This document shows positions 38,669 to 52,200 of a stretch of DNA of 64,000 nt, one piece after another. Where the stretch lies: assembly GCF_033568475.1 (NCBI RefSeq), contig NC_133120.1, positions 89,980,151 through 90,044,150 of the forward strand, in the 5' to 3' direction. Every line of letters starts with the position of its first letter. Position 1 is the first letter of the stretch. The position numbers and the translations under genes were made by a program. The stretch comes from Henckelia pumila (Eukaryota; Streptophyta; Magnoliopsida; Lamiales; Gesneriaceae). The notes below the pieces were generated by a model. That model did not search any database. It was not told the DNA's origin and saw nothing but the letters and a program-made list of their open reading frames with translations.

Positions 38669-41333
38669 TGTAACACCCGGTATTTTTTTAAATACGTAAA
38701 TCCGCATGCATAATTAGGATATTTAATTATTTAAATTTTAGATTTATGGGTTAAATAATTATGTGAATTATTTGTGCATGATTTAATTTATTTTTAAGCA
38801 TTTAACCCATAATTAGTGATTTTTATGATTTTTAGTATTTTAATTAATTGTTTTGATCGTGTAGACGGGACCGTGGACGGACGAGATGACAACTTTCCAC
38901 CCAAATTATTTTATGAGTATTTTTAGAGCCCAAAAATATTATTTTGAGATATTATTCCCCAAAATTATCAGTATTTAATTTTAATTATTTTAGGAGTCCG
39001 TTTTTACCCTATTTAAGCCAAAATAAGGACTTTTTAATACCTTTAAAATTCCTATTTTTACTAATTTCGAGATTTAAATTTTACCATCAGTTTTATTATG
39101 TTTTTAAGAGTTTTTAAGTTATATTTTACTTATTTTAAATTCCCTTTTTATTCCCTAATTAAATATATATCATATTATATCAATTCCTAAACCTATTCTA
39201 CACTCTTCCTCACGTAAATCACACACAGCCGCCACCCTCACTTCTCAACCTCTTCACCATCAGCCATCACCATCCAAGAGCCTTAGCCGTGGGTTTTTCT
39301 AGCTCGAAGTCATCCCGTCGTCGCCCCGTCGTCCCGAAGCCCGTCGTGCACGTTTTAGCTCTATCAAATCGGTGTAAAGCATGATTTTCTTCTCTTTTCA
39401 ATCCTATATCAGTGTATGTATGTGTGTGGGTGTGTAGCATCGAGATCTATCATTTTTGACAGCAAGTTTTCAAATTCTTTCTCTTATGCACTCGGTTTTG
39501 GCTTTGTGATGTTCATGCTCATGTTTTTACTATCCATGGCTTGAAGGGGGCTGCTGGCTAGGTCCTACGGGGTCCCTAGAGTGTCTAGATGGGTCGGCTT
39601 TGGCTGGGTTGGGGCTAGGAGTCACGGCCGATCGAGTTTCAGAAGGGAAGCCATGGGCGCGCAGGTTAGGGTTGTCTTGGAAGAGGGTTCAGTGTTGGGG
39701 AAGGAGGCAGCATGGGGTTCGGGCCAGGGCATGGTTCGAACTGGCAGGACCCTGGGGAGGTCCTGTCGGCGGGGCTCCGGCCACGGTGGTCGGAGCTGGG
39801 CTGCAGCAGGCCGTGAAGGCCTGCTGCTCGTGCGGCCGCGGCAAGGGGGAAGAGGGAAGAATAGGGTTTCGGGTTTTTGGGTTGTTGGTGGATTCGGGTC
39901 GGGTCATGTGGTTTGGGTCGGGTCTAAAATAATATGGGTTAAGTTAGTTGGGTCCGGGTTATTTTAATTGGGCTCGGGTATTTTTATTTTTAAGTTTTTA
40001 AGTTAATTAGGAGTTAAATGGGCTAATTAAATTCTCAAAAATTTAATTAGTACCATTTAATTTATTTGGGCTCCATTAAATTATTTTGGGTTAATTTAAT
40101 TATTTTTGGGCTTTTATTAATTTTTATTTTAATTTTTAAGTTGGCCAGAAATTTTTATGGGCTTGGGAGCCCATGAAAGTTATTGGGCCTGTTATTGGGC
40201 TTTTGGGCCCATTGGGCCAGGGACAGTGTTATTGGGCCTAAGTTAGTCTTAATGGGCTTTGGTTGATTTATTGGGCCTAGAAAAGTTGTTAATGAGCTTA
40301 AGTACACTAATGGGCCAAGTCTTAAGTTAATAGGCTTGTATGTCTAGGGCCAGCAGTTGAATCAAACCATGAGAAATTGCATGTGTCCTGAGTTTATATT
40401 TAATTATTTTATGCATGAAAAGTTATTTGAATATTTATATGATATTAGAAAATAAATTAAATATAAATGAAGGACACACAATTTATTTAAGTACATGCAT
40501 TCATGAAATCAATTTTTATGCTATGATTGAAGTTCTATGGTTGAGCAAATAAAATATTTTAGGTGAAAATTGAAGTAGTGTGACCATTTATGTATGGGCA
40601 GTTTCTGCCATTTATGTATGGGTGGTTCGCCACCAGCCTCGTACGATGGTTTCTTAGACTGATCAGTCGCACTATAAGTATGGGTCACACTTACGGATAG
40701 GACCATTCGATGTTAAGAAAATAAGTGCTCAACAACTCAAGTATGTATGATATTATGTATGTTATGTATAATTCAGTGATTTCTTTAAGCAACATTTATG
40801 TTAATATTTTTGAGGCATGCTCATGCATTTATAGGTTAAGTATTATGTATGAAAGTGTATTAAATTATTTTAAACCCTTGTTAGTATGCATGTTGGGCCT
40901 CTAGGCTCACTACACTGATATGGTGCAGGTGAGTACGTAGAGGAGCAGGTTACCCCTACCGGTGGTGAGGACGTATGAGCGGAGCTGCAGTGGCCCCGTG
41001 ACCGTAGTCTGCATCGTGCTAGTGTTCTATGCAAGAATATTTTAAACACTATTTTATTTTGAAGATTTTATTCCAGTGTTGAGTTTTAAGTATTATTTTT
41101 ATGCAACTTTTTAGTGCATGCACTGTTGATTAAATTGTTTTGAATTATTTTAAGTATTGCATGATTCAGACGTTTTAGTAATTATTTTTATGTTGCATAA
41201 TTATTTATAAAATTTTAAATCTCTTTTATTGTTGTACATATATGTATATATATTTTACTTAGTATTTATTTTAAAAGAAAAAAAAAATTTATTTTTTCCG
41301 CATTTTAGAAATTTATAAGTCTAGGATGTTTCA
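38669..41333 (+). repeat. 3' LTR of the Gypsy element
   Basis: 2665 bases, co-linear with the 5' LTR and about 99 percent alike by eye. It is followed by the target duplication tgttc at 41334-41338. Confidence 0.95.
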
Positions 41334-41391
41334 TGTTCTTTAACAGGACGACTCATATCATATACATCTTTTCACTAGCACAATGACTTAC

Positions 41392-41541
41392 CAATTCTGC
41401 TAGAGTCATAGGGGCTTCAAGATTCTTGAAGCTGTTGTTTCTCCAGCCACTCACAATCTCCAGTATAAGAATTCCAAAACTGTAGATATCAGATTTGACA
41501 GAGAAAGTACCTCGTGTCGCGTACTCGGGAGCCATGTATCC
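41392..41541 (-). pseudogene. Receptor kinase relic, inverted fragment: kinase subdomains VIII-IX
   Basis: Read on the minus strand this encodes [18 protein letters not shown], then [14 protein letters not shown] and [12 protein letters not shown], and ends at a canonical donor (GAATTG|GTAAGT). It is the activation-loop end and F-helix region of an S-domain receptor kinase. It lies opposite in strand to the ectodomain at 29.8 kb and to the last exon at 46.65 kb. Its upstream acceptor site is not recognisable. The Copia element sits in what would be the intron to its right. Confidence 0.85.
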
Positions 41542-41657
41542 CGTGTCAAAAATAGTAAGTGAAGCTTGTTTACTAGTACCAATTCTGGTTCAATCTAAAC
41601 TAACTCAAAGAATATTTAGCCTAAATATTGCCACGATGCCACTTACTTTGTTCCAAC

Positions 41658-41900
41658 TATTAGAATATTTAAGAATCAATTTTGTTTACAGGAAGAGATA
41701 TATGTATCAGATCTCAATCATTGATTTATTGATAATTCAACATCTTTAAATACACAAAAGAAAATCAAAACAGAAACTTGACTGAACTAGATCACGTCTA
41801 ACAACTCCTAAAGTCAAGGACTTATTTTTTGACTTGGTAAAACAATACCTAATTTCCTAAATAATAGGAGTTTTATTCTACTGAAGATAAAACTTTGACA
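41658..41900 (-). repeat. 3' LTR of the Copia element
   Basis: 243 bases. On the element strand it starts TGTCAAAGTTTT and ends TTCTAATA. It matches 45910-46152 almost exactly. Confidence 0.92.
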
Positions 41901-44900
41901 CCCTCCCTTAAACTGAACATTGCATAATCAGTTTAAACTAGAATCTGACACAACTCCAAGCAAATCTCGAAGCTTCACAAATGCAGCCAAGTTGAGAGGC
42001 TTGGTTAGTATATCTGCAATCTGGTCTTCACTGCGACAATAAACCAATTCAATGACTCCTTCTTTTGTCAGATCACGCAAGAAATGATATCTCACATCTA
42101 TATGCTTGCTCCTGCCATGTAAAACTGGATTCTTGGACAGTTTAATGGTTGAACTATTATCACAAAAAATCTGAATATTCTCCTGTTTGAAACAACATAA
42201 CAGCTCAAGTATTCTTTTCAACCATATAGCTTGACACACACAAGAAGCTGCTGCAACAAATTCTGCTTCAGTTGTATACAAGGTAACAATTTGTTGCTTC
42301 TTCGATGCCCATGAAACAGCCCCCGATCCCATCATAAAAACATAACCCGAAGTACTTTTTCTATCCTCCAAGTCTCCAGCATAATCACTATCACTGAATC
42401 CAATGATGTCTGATCTTCCTCTGTTTTTATAAAAAATGCCAAAATCAAGTGTACCTTTCAAGTAACGCAAGATCCTCTTTGCAGCAAGTAGATGAAGCTC
42501 CGTTGGGGATTCCATAAACCTGCTAATTAAACTTACACCATACATGATATCAGGTCTTGTTGTGGTTAAGTACATCAAACTCCCAACAATCTGTTTGTAT
42601 AATGTGCTATTGATTTGTTTTCCTGCAGAATCTTTTGTGAGTTTTAAGCCTTGCTCAGTTGGTGTTCCCACTGAGTTGCAACCCATCATTTGAAACCTGT
42701 TCAAGATTTCCAAAGCATATTTCTTTTGTGTGATGAAAATTCCAGCAGTGTACTGCACTACTTCGATGCCAAGAAAATAATGCATCAGCCCCAGATCGGT
42801 CATCTCAAATTCTGCCATCATAGACCTTTTAAACTCCTCGATCATCTCTTGATCATTTCCTGTGTAAATCAGATCATCCACATATAAACAGATAACCATA
42901 ATTCTCTCTTTATTGCCTATTTTAATGAAGAGAGTGTGCTCATATGGACACTTTTGCAAACCAGATTTTGAAAAATAGCTCTCTATGCGGCTGTACCAAG
43001 CTCTAGGAGCTTGTTTCAACCCGTATAGAGCCTTTTTTAACCTATACACTTTATCCTCTTGCCCTTGTCGAACATAACCAGGTGGCTGATTTATAAAAAT
43101 CCGCTCCTCCAGATTGCCATGAAGAAAAGCTGATTTTACGTCCAGTTGGAAGATTGGCCAAGAATTTTGCGCAGCTAATGCTACCACCATTCGAATGGTA
43201 TCATGCCTTGCAACCGGAGCAAAAACTTCCTTGTAATCAACTCCAAATCTTTGCTCGTATCCCTTTGCAACGAGTCGAGCTTTATACTTGTCAACTTTGC
43301 CATCTTTGTTCAACTTAGTTTTGTAAACCCATTTGACATCAATGGATCTTTGCCCTTTTGGAAGTTCTGACAGCTCCCATGTGTCATTTTTCTCTATAGA
43401 CCTGATTTCTTCATTCATGGCCTTTCTCCATTTTGAGTCTTTGACAGCTTCTTGGAATGTTAGTGGATCACAATCTGATAATAAAGCAAAATGAGCAAGA
43501 GTATCTTCAGATAGATCACCACTAACCTCATAATCCTCCATCCATGCAGGTCTTCTCCTGATTCGTTGAGGTCTAGAAGAACTTGAATCATCTCTTTCAG
43601 ATTCATTGACCCCAAGAGGCTGCTGCACTTGCTGGTCAAGAAAAATGCCTAGTTCTTGTGTTTCTGCTCCATTTTCTTCAAAATTCATCGGTATGATTTG
43701 TTCTTCTGCGATATTTTCAGTCCAATCCCACTTGTTTTCTTCATCGAAAATGACGTCACGACTGATTACTATCTTTCTTGTGATTGGATTGAACAACTTA
43801 TAAGCTTTTGAGTGCTCACTGATTCCGAGAAAAACACACTTTTCACCTTTATCATCTAACTTCTTCCTCTTCTCATCCGGAATGTGTGCATATGCTATGC
43901 ATCCAAAGACCTTAAAATGATCCACCGTTGGTTTTCGTCCATTCCAAGCTTCTTCTGGAGTCATGTTTTTTACAGCAAAGGTGGGACATCGATTCAAGAC
44001 ATGCTTCGAACCATGTTGAGAATAGTCCGATTTTTCCTCTCCGCAACTCCATTTTGTTGAGGTGTGTAGGATGATGTGAGTTGTCTTCGAATTCCATGTT
44101 TATCACAAAAACCTGCAAATTCTTGTGACAAATATTCTCCCCCACGATCGGTTCGTAGAGTTTTAATTGTTCTCCCGACCTCATTCTCCATCAGGGCTTT
44201 GAAGCTTTTAAAAACTTCAAAGGCTTCCGACTTTTCCCGTAAAAAGTAAAGCCAAGATTTTCTGCTATAATCATCAATAAATGAAATGAAGTATTTCTTT
44301 TTTCCATTTGATATTGGATTTATTGGACCGCATATGTCTGAATGGATCAGCTCCAATGGCTTTTGTGCTCTCCATGCCTTGCCTTTTGGAAATGGTTCAC
44401 GATGTTGTTTCCCCACAACACACTCTTCACATATTTTTGAGGGAGGAATAATTTGAGGAAGGCCAGTCACCATTTTCTTTTGAGAAAGAATCTGTAGACC
44501 TTTGAAATTCAAATGAGCATATCGCAAATGCCAAAGCCAAGTAGAGTCATTGACATCAGCCTTAAAACATGAATGTATGCTCTCTATCTTGAGTGGAAAT
44601 AACCTGTTGGAAGTCATCTAAATATGAACAATTACACCTCTTTTTGGGTCAAAAATTTCACAAGTACCTCATTTGAATACAGTTTCATAACCTTTCTCCT
44701 GCAGTTGGCCCACACTCAACAAATTGCTTTTCAAGTGAGGAACAAAAAATACACTTGATATAGTCTCAACACTGCCCTGTTTAGTCCTTATTTGAATATC
44801 ACCTTTTTCCATAACATCGACTTTAGAATGATCACCAAAAACCACAGTTGTATGAAAACTTTCATCTAAATGGGAAAAGAAAGACTTGTTACCACACATA

Positions 44901-45909
44901 TGATTGCTGCAGCCTGTATCAATATACCATATGTCTGGATCAAGCTCCTCTTTGAGATGGGATGCCATTAGGAGTGTTTCTTGTTCCTTTTTCTCCACAA
45001 AATTTGAGTGCTCTCCTTTATCTTGATGTACACTTTCAGTACATTCATTTTTGTAATGACCAAACTTATGACAGCGGAAACATTCAATGTTGGACTTATC
45101 AAACTTTGGGTCACCTTTGAATGATTGTTGGTGGTGATTATGTCCTCTGCCTTTGACCTAAAAATCTGGAGTATAAGAACCTCGACCTCTTCCTCGGCTT
45201 CTTCCACGGCCTCGACTATGACCTCTACTTGATCCTCGTCCATTATATATTTCACCATGAGTTGAAGCCTTCAATACTTGTTCTTCGGTTGAACTTGGTG
45301 TTGTCATTCTCTGTTCATGCACCAGTAATGAACTCTGTAGTTCATCGATTGAAAGTTCATCAAGATCTTTTGATTCCTCAATAGAACATACCACATAAGA
45401 GAACTTTGGAGACATTGATCGAAGAATTTTCTCCACTACAGCCACATCTTCAATTTTTTCACCATGAATGCGCATTTTGTTTACAGTTGTTAATACTCTT
45501 GAAAAGTATTCATCAACTGGTTCTGCTTGCTTCATCTGGAGAATTTCAAACTCTTTGCGAAGAGCTTGAAGTTGCTGCCTTTTCACCCTTACTGTCCCTT
45601 GATACTTTTTCTTCATTGAGTCTCATATTTGTTTAGATGTATCCTTTTGGAGAATAGTCTCCAAAATCGATCGATCAATCGCTTGAAATAGATAATTCTT
45701 CGCCTTAAGATCCTTTAACTTTTGTTCTTCCATCTTTTTCTGTTGTGCATCTGTCAACACAACTCCAGTAGCTGGTTCGGTGACACCCACTTCTACAATT
45801 ATCCAATACTCTTTGGATCGTAGAAAATTTTTCATCAACATACTCCAATGATCATAATGACCATCGAAGCGAGGAATTGCTGGCTGCACATAATTTTCTG
45901 ATACCACAA

Positions 45910-46387
<478 letters not shown>

Positions 46388-46471
46388 CTGTCACATTTGA
46401 ACTACTTGCATCAGAAATTTATGACTTCACTTCACTTTATGATATGGTTAGTTCAAAATATAACGACTCAC

Positions 46472-46650
46472 CAAAGAGAAAGAAATCCAAGCTTTTGTTG
46501 GGCATGTAATCATAGACCATCATCTTTTCATTTCCATGGATGCAGAAACCTATTAGCTTTACTAAATTTCTATGTTGGAGTTTAGATATGAGTATTAGTT
46601 CGGTTTTGAACTCGAGCAATCCTTGTTTTGAACTTCGTGACAGAATCTTT
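46472..46650 (-). pseudogene. Receptor kinase relic, inverted fragment: kinase subdomains II-V
   Basis: On the minus strand it encodes [20 protein letters not shown], then [17 protein letters not shown] and [15 protein letters not shown], and ends at an intact donor (CTTTG|GTGAGT) in phase with the next fragment. The match stops just before the AIKIL block at about 46650, and no glycine loop lies beyond it. That point is where the plus-strand last exon begins, so it marks an inversion junction. Confidence 0.87.
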
Positions 46651-46651
46651 A

Positions 46652-46927
46652 TGGCTCCTCATTGATCCTATACTAAAAACTACAGACAAAAAAGATCAAC
46701 TGAGAAATTGCATTCAAGTTGGTCTTTTGTGTGTACAAGATAAGGCTATTGATCGGCCCTTTATCGAAGACGTTGCATCCATGCTGAAAAGTGAAACCAA
46801 GTCTTTGCCAGTGCCTAGGAAACCAGCATTTGTTGTGAGAAAGAATGGAGTTCAGGCATGGCGAAAACCCGAGCCGGAGAAGATATCTGCGAACGTGGTA
46901 TCGATTTCTGCCATGGATGGAAGATAA
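46652..46927 (+). pseudogene. Receptor kinase relic, last exon: kinase subdomains X-XI and tail
   Basis: The plus strand encodes LLIDPIL, CIQVGLLCVQDKAIDRP, then VASMLKSETKSLPVPRKPAF, and ends VVSISAMDGR and a stop. This is the classic C-terminal exon of S-domain receptor kinases. It has the same strand as the ectodomain at 29.8 kb but is the opposite of the kinase fragments between them. The exon lacks its usual start (AWELWKEGR-like block). Confidence 0.87.
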
Positions 46928-47267
46928 TAAGTAGTGGCTTTGTTTTTTATCTGCTGTTCCTATGGTAGGAATCCAAGAACAAATCATGAAGATCCCAACT
47001 ATGTATATCTATACCATTCTTGAGAAAGACTCGAAGACTCCATTTAGGGATGCTTTTTTTGGATACGAGCATAATAAGACTTTAAAAAAAAGATATAAAA
47101 GATTTTAATTGCTTAGAACGTTGAAAATTATTGTTGTAATTTATAGATATGCATAGGAAATTGTGGAACTTAGTCTAACTCGTACCGCCACATTGGGGCC
47201 TTCCTTTTGTGTAGTTTTATCTCAAATGAATTGATGAAATATATATATTATTATAAAGACAAGGATC

Positions 47268-47270
47268 TGC

Positions 47271-47312
<42 letters not shown>

Positions 47313-47425
47313 TAGAAAAATATAAATTGATCTATTTTAACTTAGAAGAGAAAATTAAATTATTATTATTATTATTTTTTAGAAAAATATAAATTGATCT
47401 ATTTTAACTTAGAAGAGAAAATTAA
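47268..47425. repeat. (ATT)n tract with duplicated flank
   Basis: The sequence is a run of about 14 ATT units, the block ttagaaaaatataaattgat plus about 27 further bases ending in gagaaaattaa, another shorter ATT run, and then the same block again. This is a tandem duplication of a microsatellite and its flank. Confidence 0.85.
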
Positions 47426-48697
47426 CAAGTGTTAGCAATGTTAGCTGTCGTGCTAGTGGGGAATTGTAACATATCAATCAATAAAGGATTTATTTGAATA
47501 ACAAAAAAAAAAATGTTTGGAGGGGACATTAAGATATAATGATTTTTGTAGCATTTCTCTAAGTACATTGTATGTACCTTGCATTGGATTTAATGTACAC
47601 TTGAGATTACCAGACATGACCACCTATGTGGCCCTCTAGCACAAACAATACCACTTATGTCTTATGCTTTGTTTGGAAAACATTTTTTATTTATGAAAAT
47701 TAAAATAAATTTTAATTTTTAGTTTCTTGTCCTTTTTTTTAGAATATAAAAATGTTTATCAACATTTATATCGCAAGATATAATCACTTACAAGTTATAA
47801 CCCAGCAAATATTCTATTATTGTTATTTTATGAAACCCAATATTATTATATAAAAAAACGAAATATTTTTGTAGCATTGATTTGTATAGTAAAAAATAAA
47901 AATTTCTCTTTTGGTAGGTGGTGGGTTTTGTCTCCAATTTTTTAAAAAAATATAGCATAAAATATTTATTATACTAAAGATACATTATTCTCAATATAAA
48001 TTTAAAATATTGTTTTCAGTTGAATACTGTGTTTGAACAGATACACGAATTCTGGCCAAAAAAAAATAATAATAACAGATACACGAATAAAATTGTATGG
48101 GGACATTTTTAAATACGTTAAGATTGAGGGGGAAAAAACCAAATATTTTTTGAAAATTGACAAGAGCATGTTGAAACTCATTATCTTGCCAAGTAATTAA
48201 GGGACATTCAACATGGATATCATTTAAAATTCACAATTTTTATGTGAAAATGGATAAATTTTTTAAAAAAATTAAAGAGAAATTCAAATTTTTAATAGAG
48301 GAGATTTTATTTCATATAATGGTTAAATTAAACAATATTTGAATTGATATTTGCGTAAATACTTATTAGGAAAAGATGTTTTAAGTATGTAATAATTTTA
48401 CATGTTATGGTTGATAAAAAAATGAAAAACATGGAAATATGTCAAAAAAACAAAAAACATAAGGAGATGAAACCATTTTATAGCTTAATTTTGTGAAACT
48501 CATATTCATATTTGACCCGAATCATAAAAATTTAGTTTTTTTAGGTTAAATTATTTTCACTCTATATAGATCGGATCGACCTATGAAATCGTCTCACAAG
48601 AAACTTATCTTATCGAAAAAACTTATATAACCAAAAAAAGCAAGATTTAGATTACCCGATCCCAACAGTCTAATGAATCAATTTTATTAAGACAAAA

Positions 48698-48858
48698 ACT
48701 CATATGAGACGGTCTTAAGGGTCATTTTTTTGAGACGGGTCTTTTATATGGGTTATTCATTAAAAAAATATTATATTTTATGTCAAAAGTATTACTTATT
48801 ATTATAAATATGAGTAGAGTTAACTCCTCTCACAAATAAGACCATCTCACAAGAGCAT
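48698..48858. mobile_element. Degenerate MITE with gagacggtctt ends
   Basis: The left end actcatatgagacggtctta pairs with the complement of the right end taagaccatctcacaagag. The interior is AT-rich with a tattacttatta core and is non-coding. Weaker relatives of the same repeat appear at about 48483-48615, 23750-23940 and 58915-59040. Confidence 0.6.
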
Positions 48859-49109
48859 TACTTTTTTATTAAATGAATCTTCGAATCAACTCATATAAAA
48901 TATAATATATTATATCAATAAATTTCTATCTATACATTCTTGAAAAACCAACTCAAATTTTATATAGAGGAAGATTATAGCAAGTAGCAACACATAATCA
49001 TACGAATAATATAAAATTAATTAGGGTGAGACCGTGGTGTGGGTCAGGCAGACACGACGTCGTCAGGCAATTCCATGTGGGCACATGGCGCTGCTTACAC
49101 TACATTATT

Positions 49110-49281
49110 ATTATCGTTATATATACACACTCCCCCTCTTCTCACCTCCTCTCTCCTTTCATCGCACAGCCATTTTTACATACAGATCAAGAAAATATAT
49201 GTTATGTAGATCTTGCTTTTGTTAGTGATTCTGTGATAGCATTGATACAAAGCATCGCGCGGGGATCAAGAAACCGGAGAA
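49110..49281 (+). promoter_or_regulatory. Core promoter and leader of the CBC-like kinase gene
   Basis: A TATA box (gttatatataca) at about 49116-49127 is followed by a CT-rich start region at 49130-49160. The leader of about 135 bases contains a complete 8-codon upstream frame (49199-49225). Confidence 0.55.
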
Positions 49282-52200
49282 ATGGAGAAAGGAAGTGACG
49301 GGTTTGTGAGAGCAGATCAGATAGATTTGAAGAGTTTAGATGAGCAGTTGGAGAGGCATCTCAACAGGGCTTTGACTATGGAGAAGAACAAGAAGAATAA
49401 TCAAGAAGAGTACTCCGGTTCCGCCGCCGCAGCCGCAGCAGCAGCAGCCGCGCCCCCCGCCGCGATGCCCGTGACCAGGAGGCAGAGGCGGGAGTGGGAG
49501 ATTGATCCCTCTAAGCTGGTTATTAAAGGTGTGATTGCGCGTGGAACCTTCGGAACTGTTCACCGTGGCATTTATGACGGCCAAGATGTTGCCGGTCAGT
49601 CACCGCTCTGTCACGCTTTAACTCTGTCTCTTTTTTTCTTGGTCCCTTTTATTAGTTTTCTACTTTTGATTTGTTAAAAGTTTAGGCCTTTTTTGAATGA
49701 TAATTATATACACTGTCGACCCTTTTTGTCATTTTCTGGCTTATTAATATTTTCTTTATTTTTTGTGTGTTTCTCCTTCATCCCCAAATTCATGTTTTTT
49801 TAAGCTTGAGAAACGATGTTTCTTTGCATATAGAAGTCTGTTTGATTCACACAAAGATTTGTTTACACTTGTTGAAGAAAATTTGACAGAGGTCAATTTT
49901 TAACAGTGAAATGGGATTGAGATTTAATGTGTATAGGTGGTCGAAACTTACTTTTGGCAAATTATGGAGAAAAATGATTTTACTTGAGTTGTCCTCGACT
50001 GGATTCTCCTCAAAGGTCAAGTTTTTGGGGCCACAATAAGTTTGGTCGGTCCTATACCAATATATTGATTGTGGTGTGGTCCTTACTCGGAGCTCTAAAT
50101 TCATGTTCCATACCTCCTTGTGGGGTAGTGGTAAATCATAAAATATTTGTCTTTTCAATTATAATTTGCTTTTTAGGTCCCATCCATTATCTCTTTAGTT
50201 TTCCTTTCTAGTTTTTTGGTGGTAGTGGTGTATGACCAAGTACACAGGGAGTTCTCATCTGTGAAATTTTATCTGTTTCACCGCATATGACTCCTCAACT
50301 AATTGTTGATAATCTAAAGACGATGAAGATCTTGTGATGCTATAAGTTTTGTTATCGTTTGTGATGTAAAGTAGATGAAGTTATTCGTTTACAATCATCT
50401 GAGGCTGGTAAATATTTGGAGAAAAAAAATTCCAGGCTTCAAATGTAAGGTGGGGATGAGGGTGGGTGATTGGTGTAATGAATGCATTCTCATGGAATCC
50501 GTGACCAATGGCACGGGTGTGAATTGAATTTAAAGATGACTGCAATAACTGGGGCTGGTATGTAATGAACTTTCATGTGATTCAACAAGTTTTTAAGTTT
50601 TGACTTGTATACTCTACAAAGATAACTGAGAAACGTTGTTTAGCTATCACAATTCACAAACTAGAGTAACATCATAGTTTCCAAAAAAAAAGAGTAACAT
50701 TATAATATTATCAAGATAAGGATAACAAAAGTTTAGTTAACGCTCAGCTCTACACGTTTAAGGATCATGGCTTTTTTGTCTGAATATTATATTTTCATTG
50801 AAGTTCGGTAAGAACTTCAAATTTTGGAATTGGCCTAATATCAAGTACGGATTGCAGAGTATTTTATTTGAGAAAGATTCACTTTTAAAAGTACATATAA
50901 ATATGAGTTTCCTGCTCTATCTCCTTTAGGTCTGCCCCTTTTTTCAAGTGGTATTGATTGTGATCATGGAATATGAGATTCCAAATTTCAATATTTAGAA
51001 TTTACGGGATTTAATCTTTGTATTAATTTGGGTTAATTCATTGTTGTTATCATGGTACTGTAAACCTGCCTGATGGTTCTGAACTTTTATAAACTAAATG
51101 AAAAATAACTGTTTTGCTTCAGACCACAGTATTGACCAATCAAGATTTTGGAGCCCCTACCATTGCCGCTTGTACTAATTTCCAAATACCTGTGATACTA
51201 CATTTCTTTGCACTTATTCTAGTCGCCTACGTATATCGGGGCAAGATAAACAGATATGGATTTTTTTCACTTTGGAGCGCATCACTGCTTTTCTTTTGTC
51301 ATCTACATAAACACGTTCACTCGACACACATTAGATGTCTGTTTTTTCTTGCAGTTCCACTGTTTTGTCAATTATAATATACAAAAAGTATTCATAGTTT
51401 TTCAATGTCAAAATTTGTTTTCTAACTGGTAGTTCCACCCATTTTTATCGTTGCGGTAGATAACTAGAGTTTGACATTTTGGTGGCTTTCTATGATCCTC
51501 AGTTAAAATGCTTGACTGGGGGGAAGAGGGCCACAGGACCGAAGCCGAAGTAGCATCATTAAGGGCAGCTTTTACTCAAGAAGTTGCAGTATGGCATAAA
51601 CTTGATCATCCGAATGTGACAAAGGTTGTAATCTATTTCCGTCATCTTGAGCTTAATGACGTTTGGTTTGAAATGATTGGTTAACTGGTCTTCTCTGCTA
51701 ACTTTTTTGTCCTTTTCACATCCTTCTGATGTTGATGTAATGTTTGCTTAATTCATATGCAGTTTATAGGTGCAACAATGGGATCTTCAGACCTTAACAT
51801 TCAAACAGAAAATGGCCACATTGGCATGCCTTGTAATATATGTTGCGTTATTGTCGAATATCTTCCAGGAGGTGCCTTGAAATCATACCTCATAAAGAAC
51901 CGTAGAAAAAAGCTAGCATTTAAAGTGGTCGTACAGATGGCACTCGATCTTGCTCGGGGGTACATTGAATTCAAATTTGTTCATTTTCACAATTATCAGT
52001 CTATGACTCTCTACTGACTGTTTTTGAAGTGATCTTTATCAAGTTGTTGACTATAAGTATGGCTGATTTTACCCATCGTTCTGTAGGCTAAGTTACCTTC
52101 ACTCACAGAAGATTGTTCACAGAGACGTTAAGACAGAAAACATGCTGCTGGACAAGACACGCACGATAAAAATAGCTGATTTTGGGGTTGCTCGTGTTGA

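Larger units (their letters stand above)
31137..41333 (+). mobile_element. Ty3/Gypsy LTR retrotransposon, Tekay/Del-type chromovirus
   Basis: A full-length 10.2-kb element with two long LTRs, a primer binding site, gag, pol, a polypurine tract and an intact 5-bp target duplication. Long LTRs, a CCHC gag knuckle and an integrase tail that ends in a chromodomain-like block point to the Tekay (Del) chromoviruses. The LTR pair differs by about 1 percent by a hand comparison, which at usual plant rates means clearly less than about one million years. It looks nearly whole, with about one or two interruptions in the coding part. It lies beside the left junction of an inversion in the host receptor kinase relic. 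Confidence 0.95.
46928..49110. other. Intergenic between the receptor kinase relic and the CBC-like kinase
   Basis: 2.2 kb, AT-rich, no gene. Contains an (ATT)n repeat with a local duplication (47268-47425) and MITE debris (48480-48860). Confidence 0.5.
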
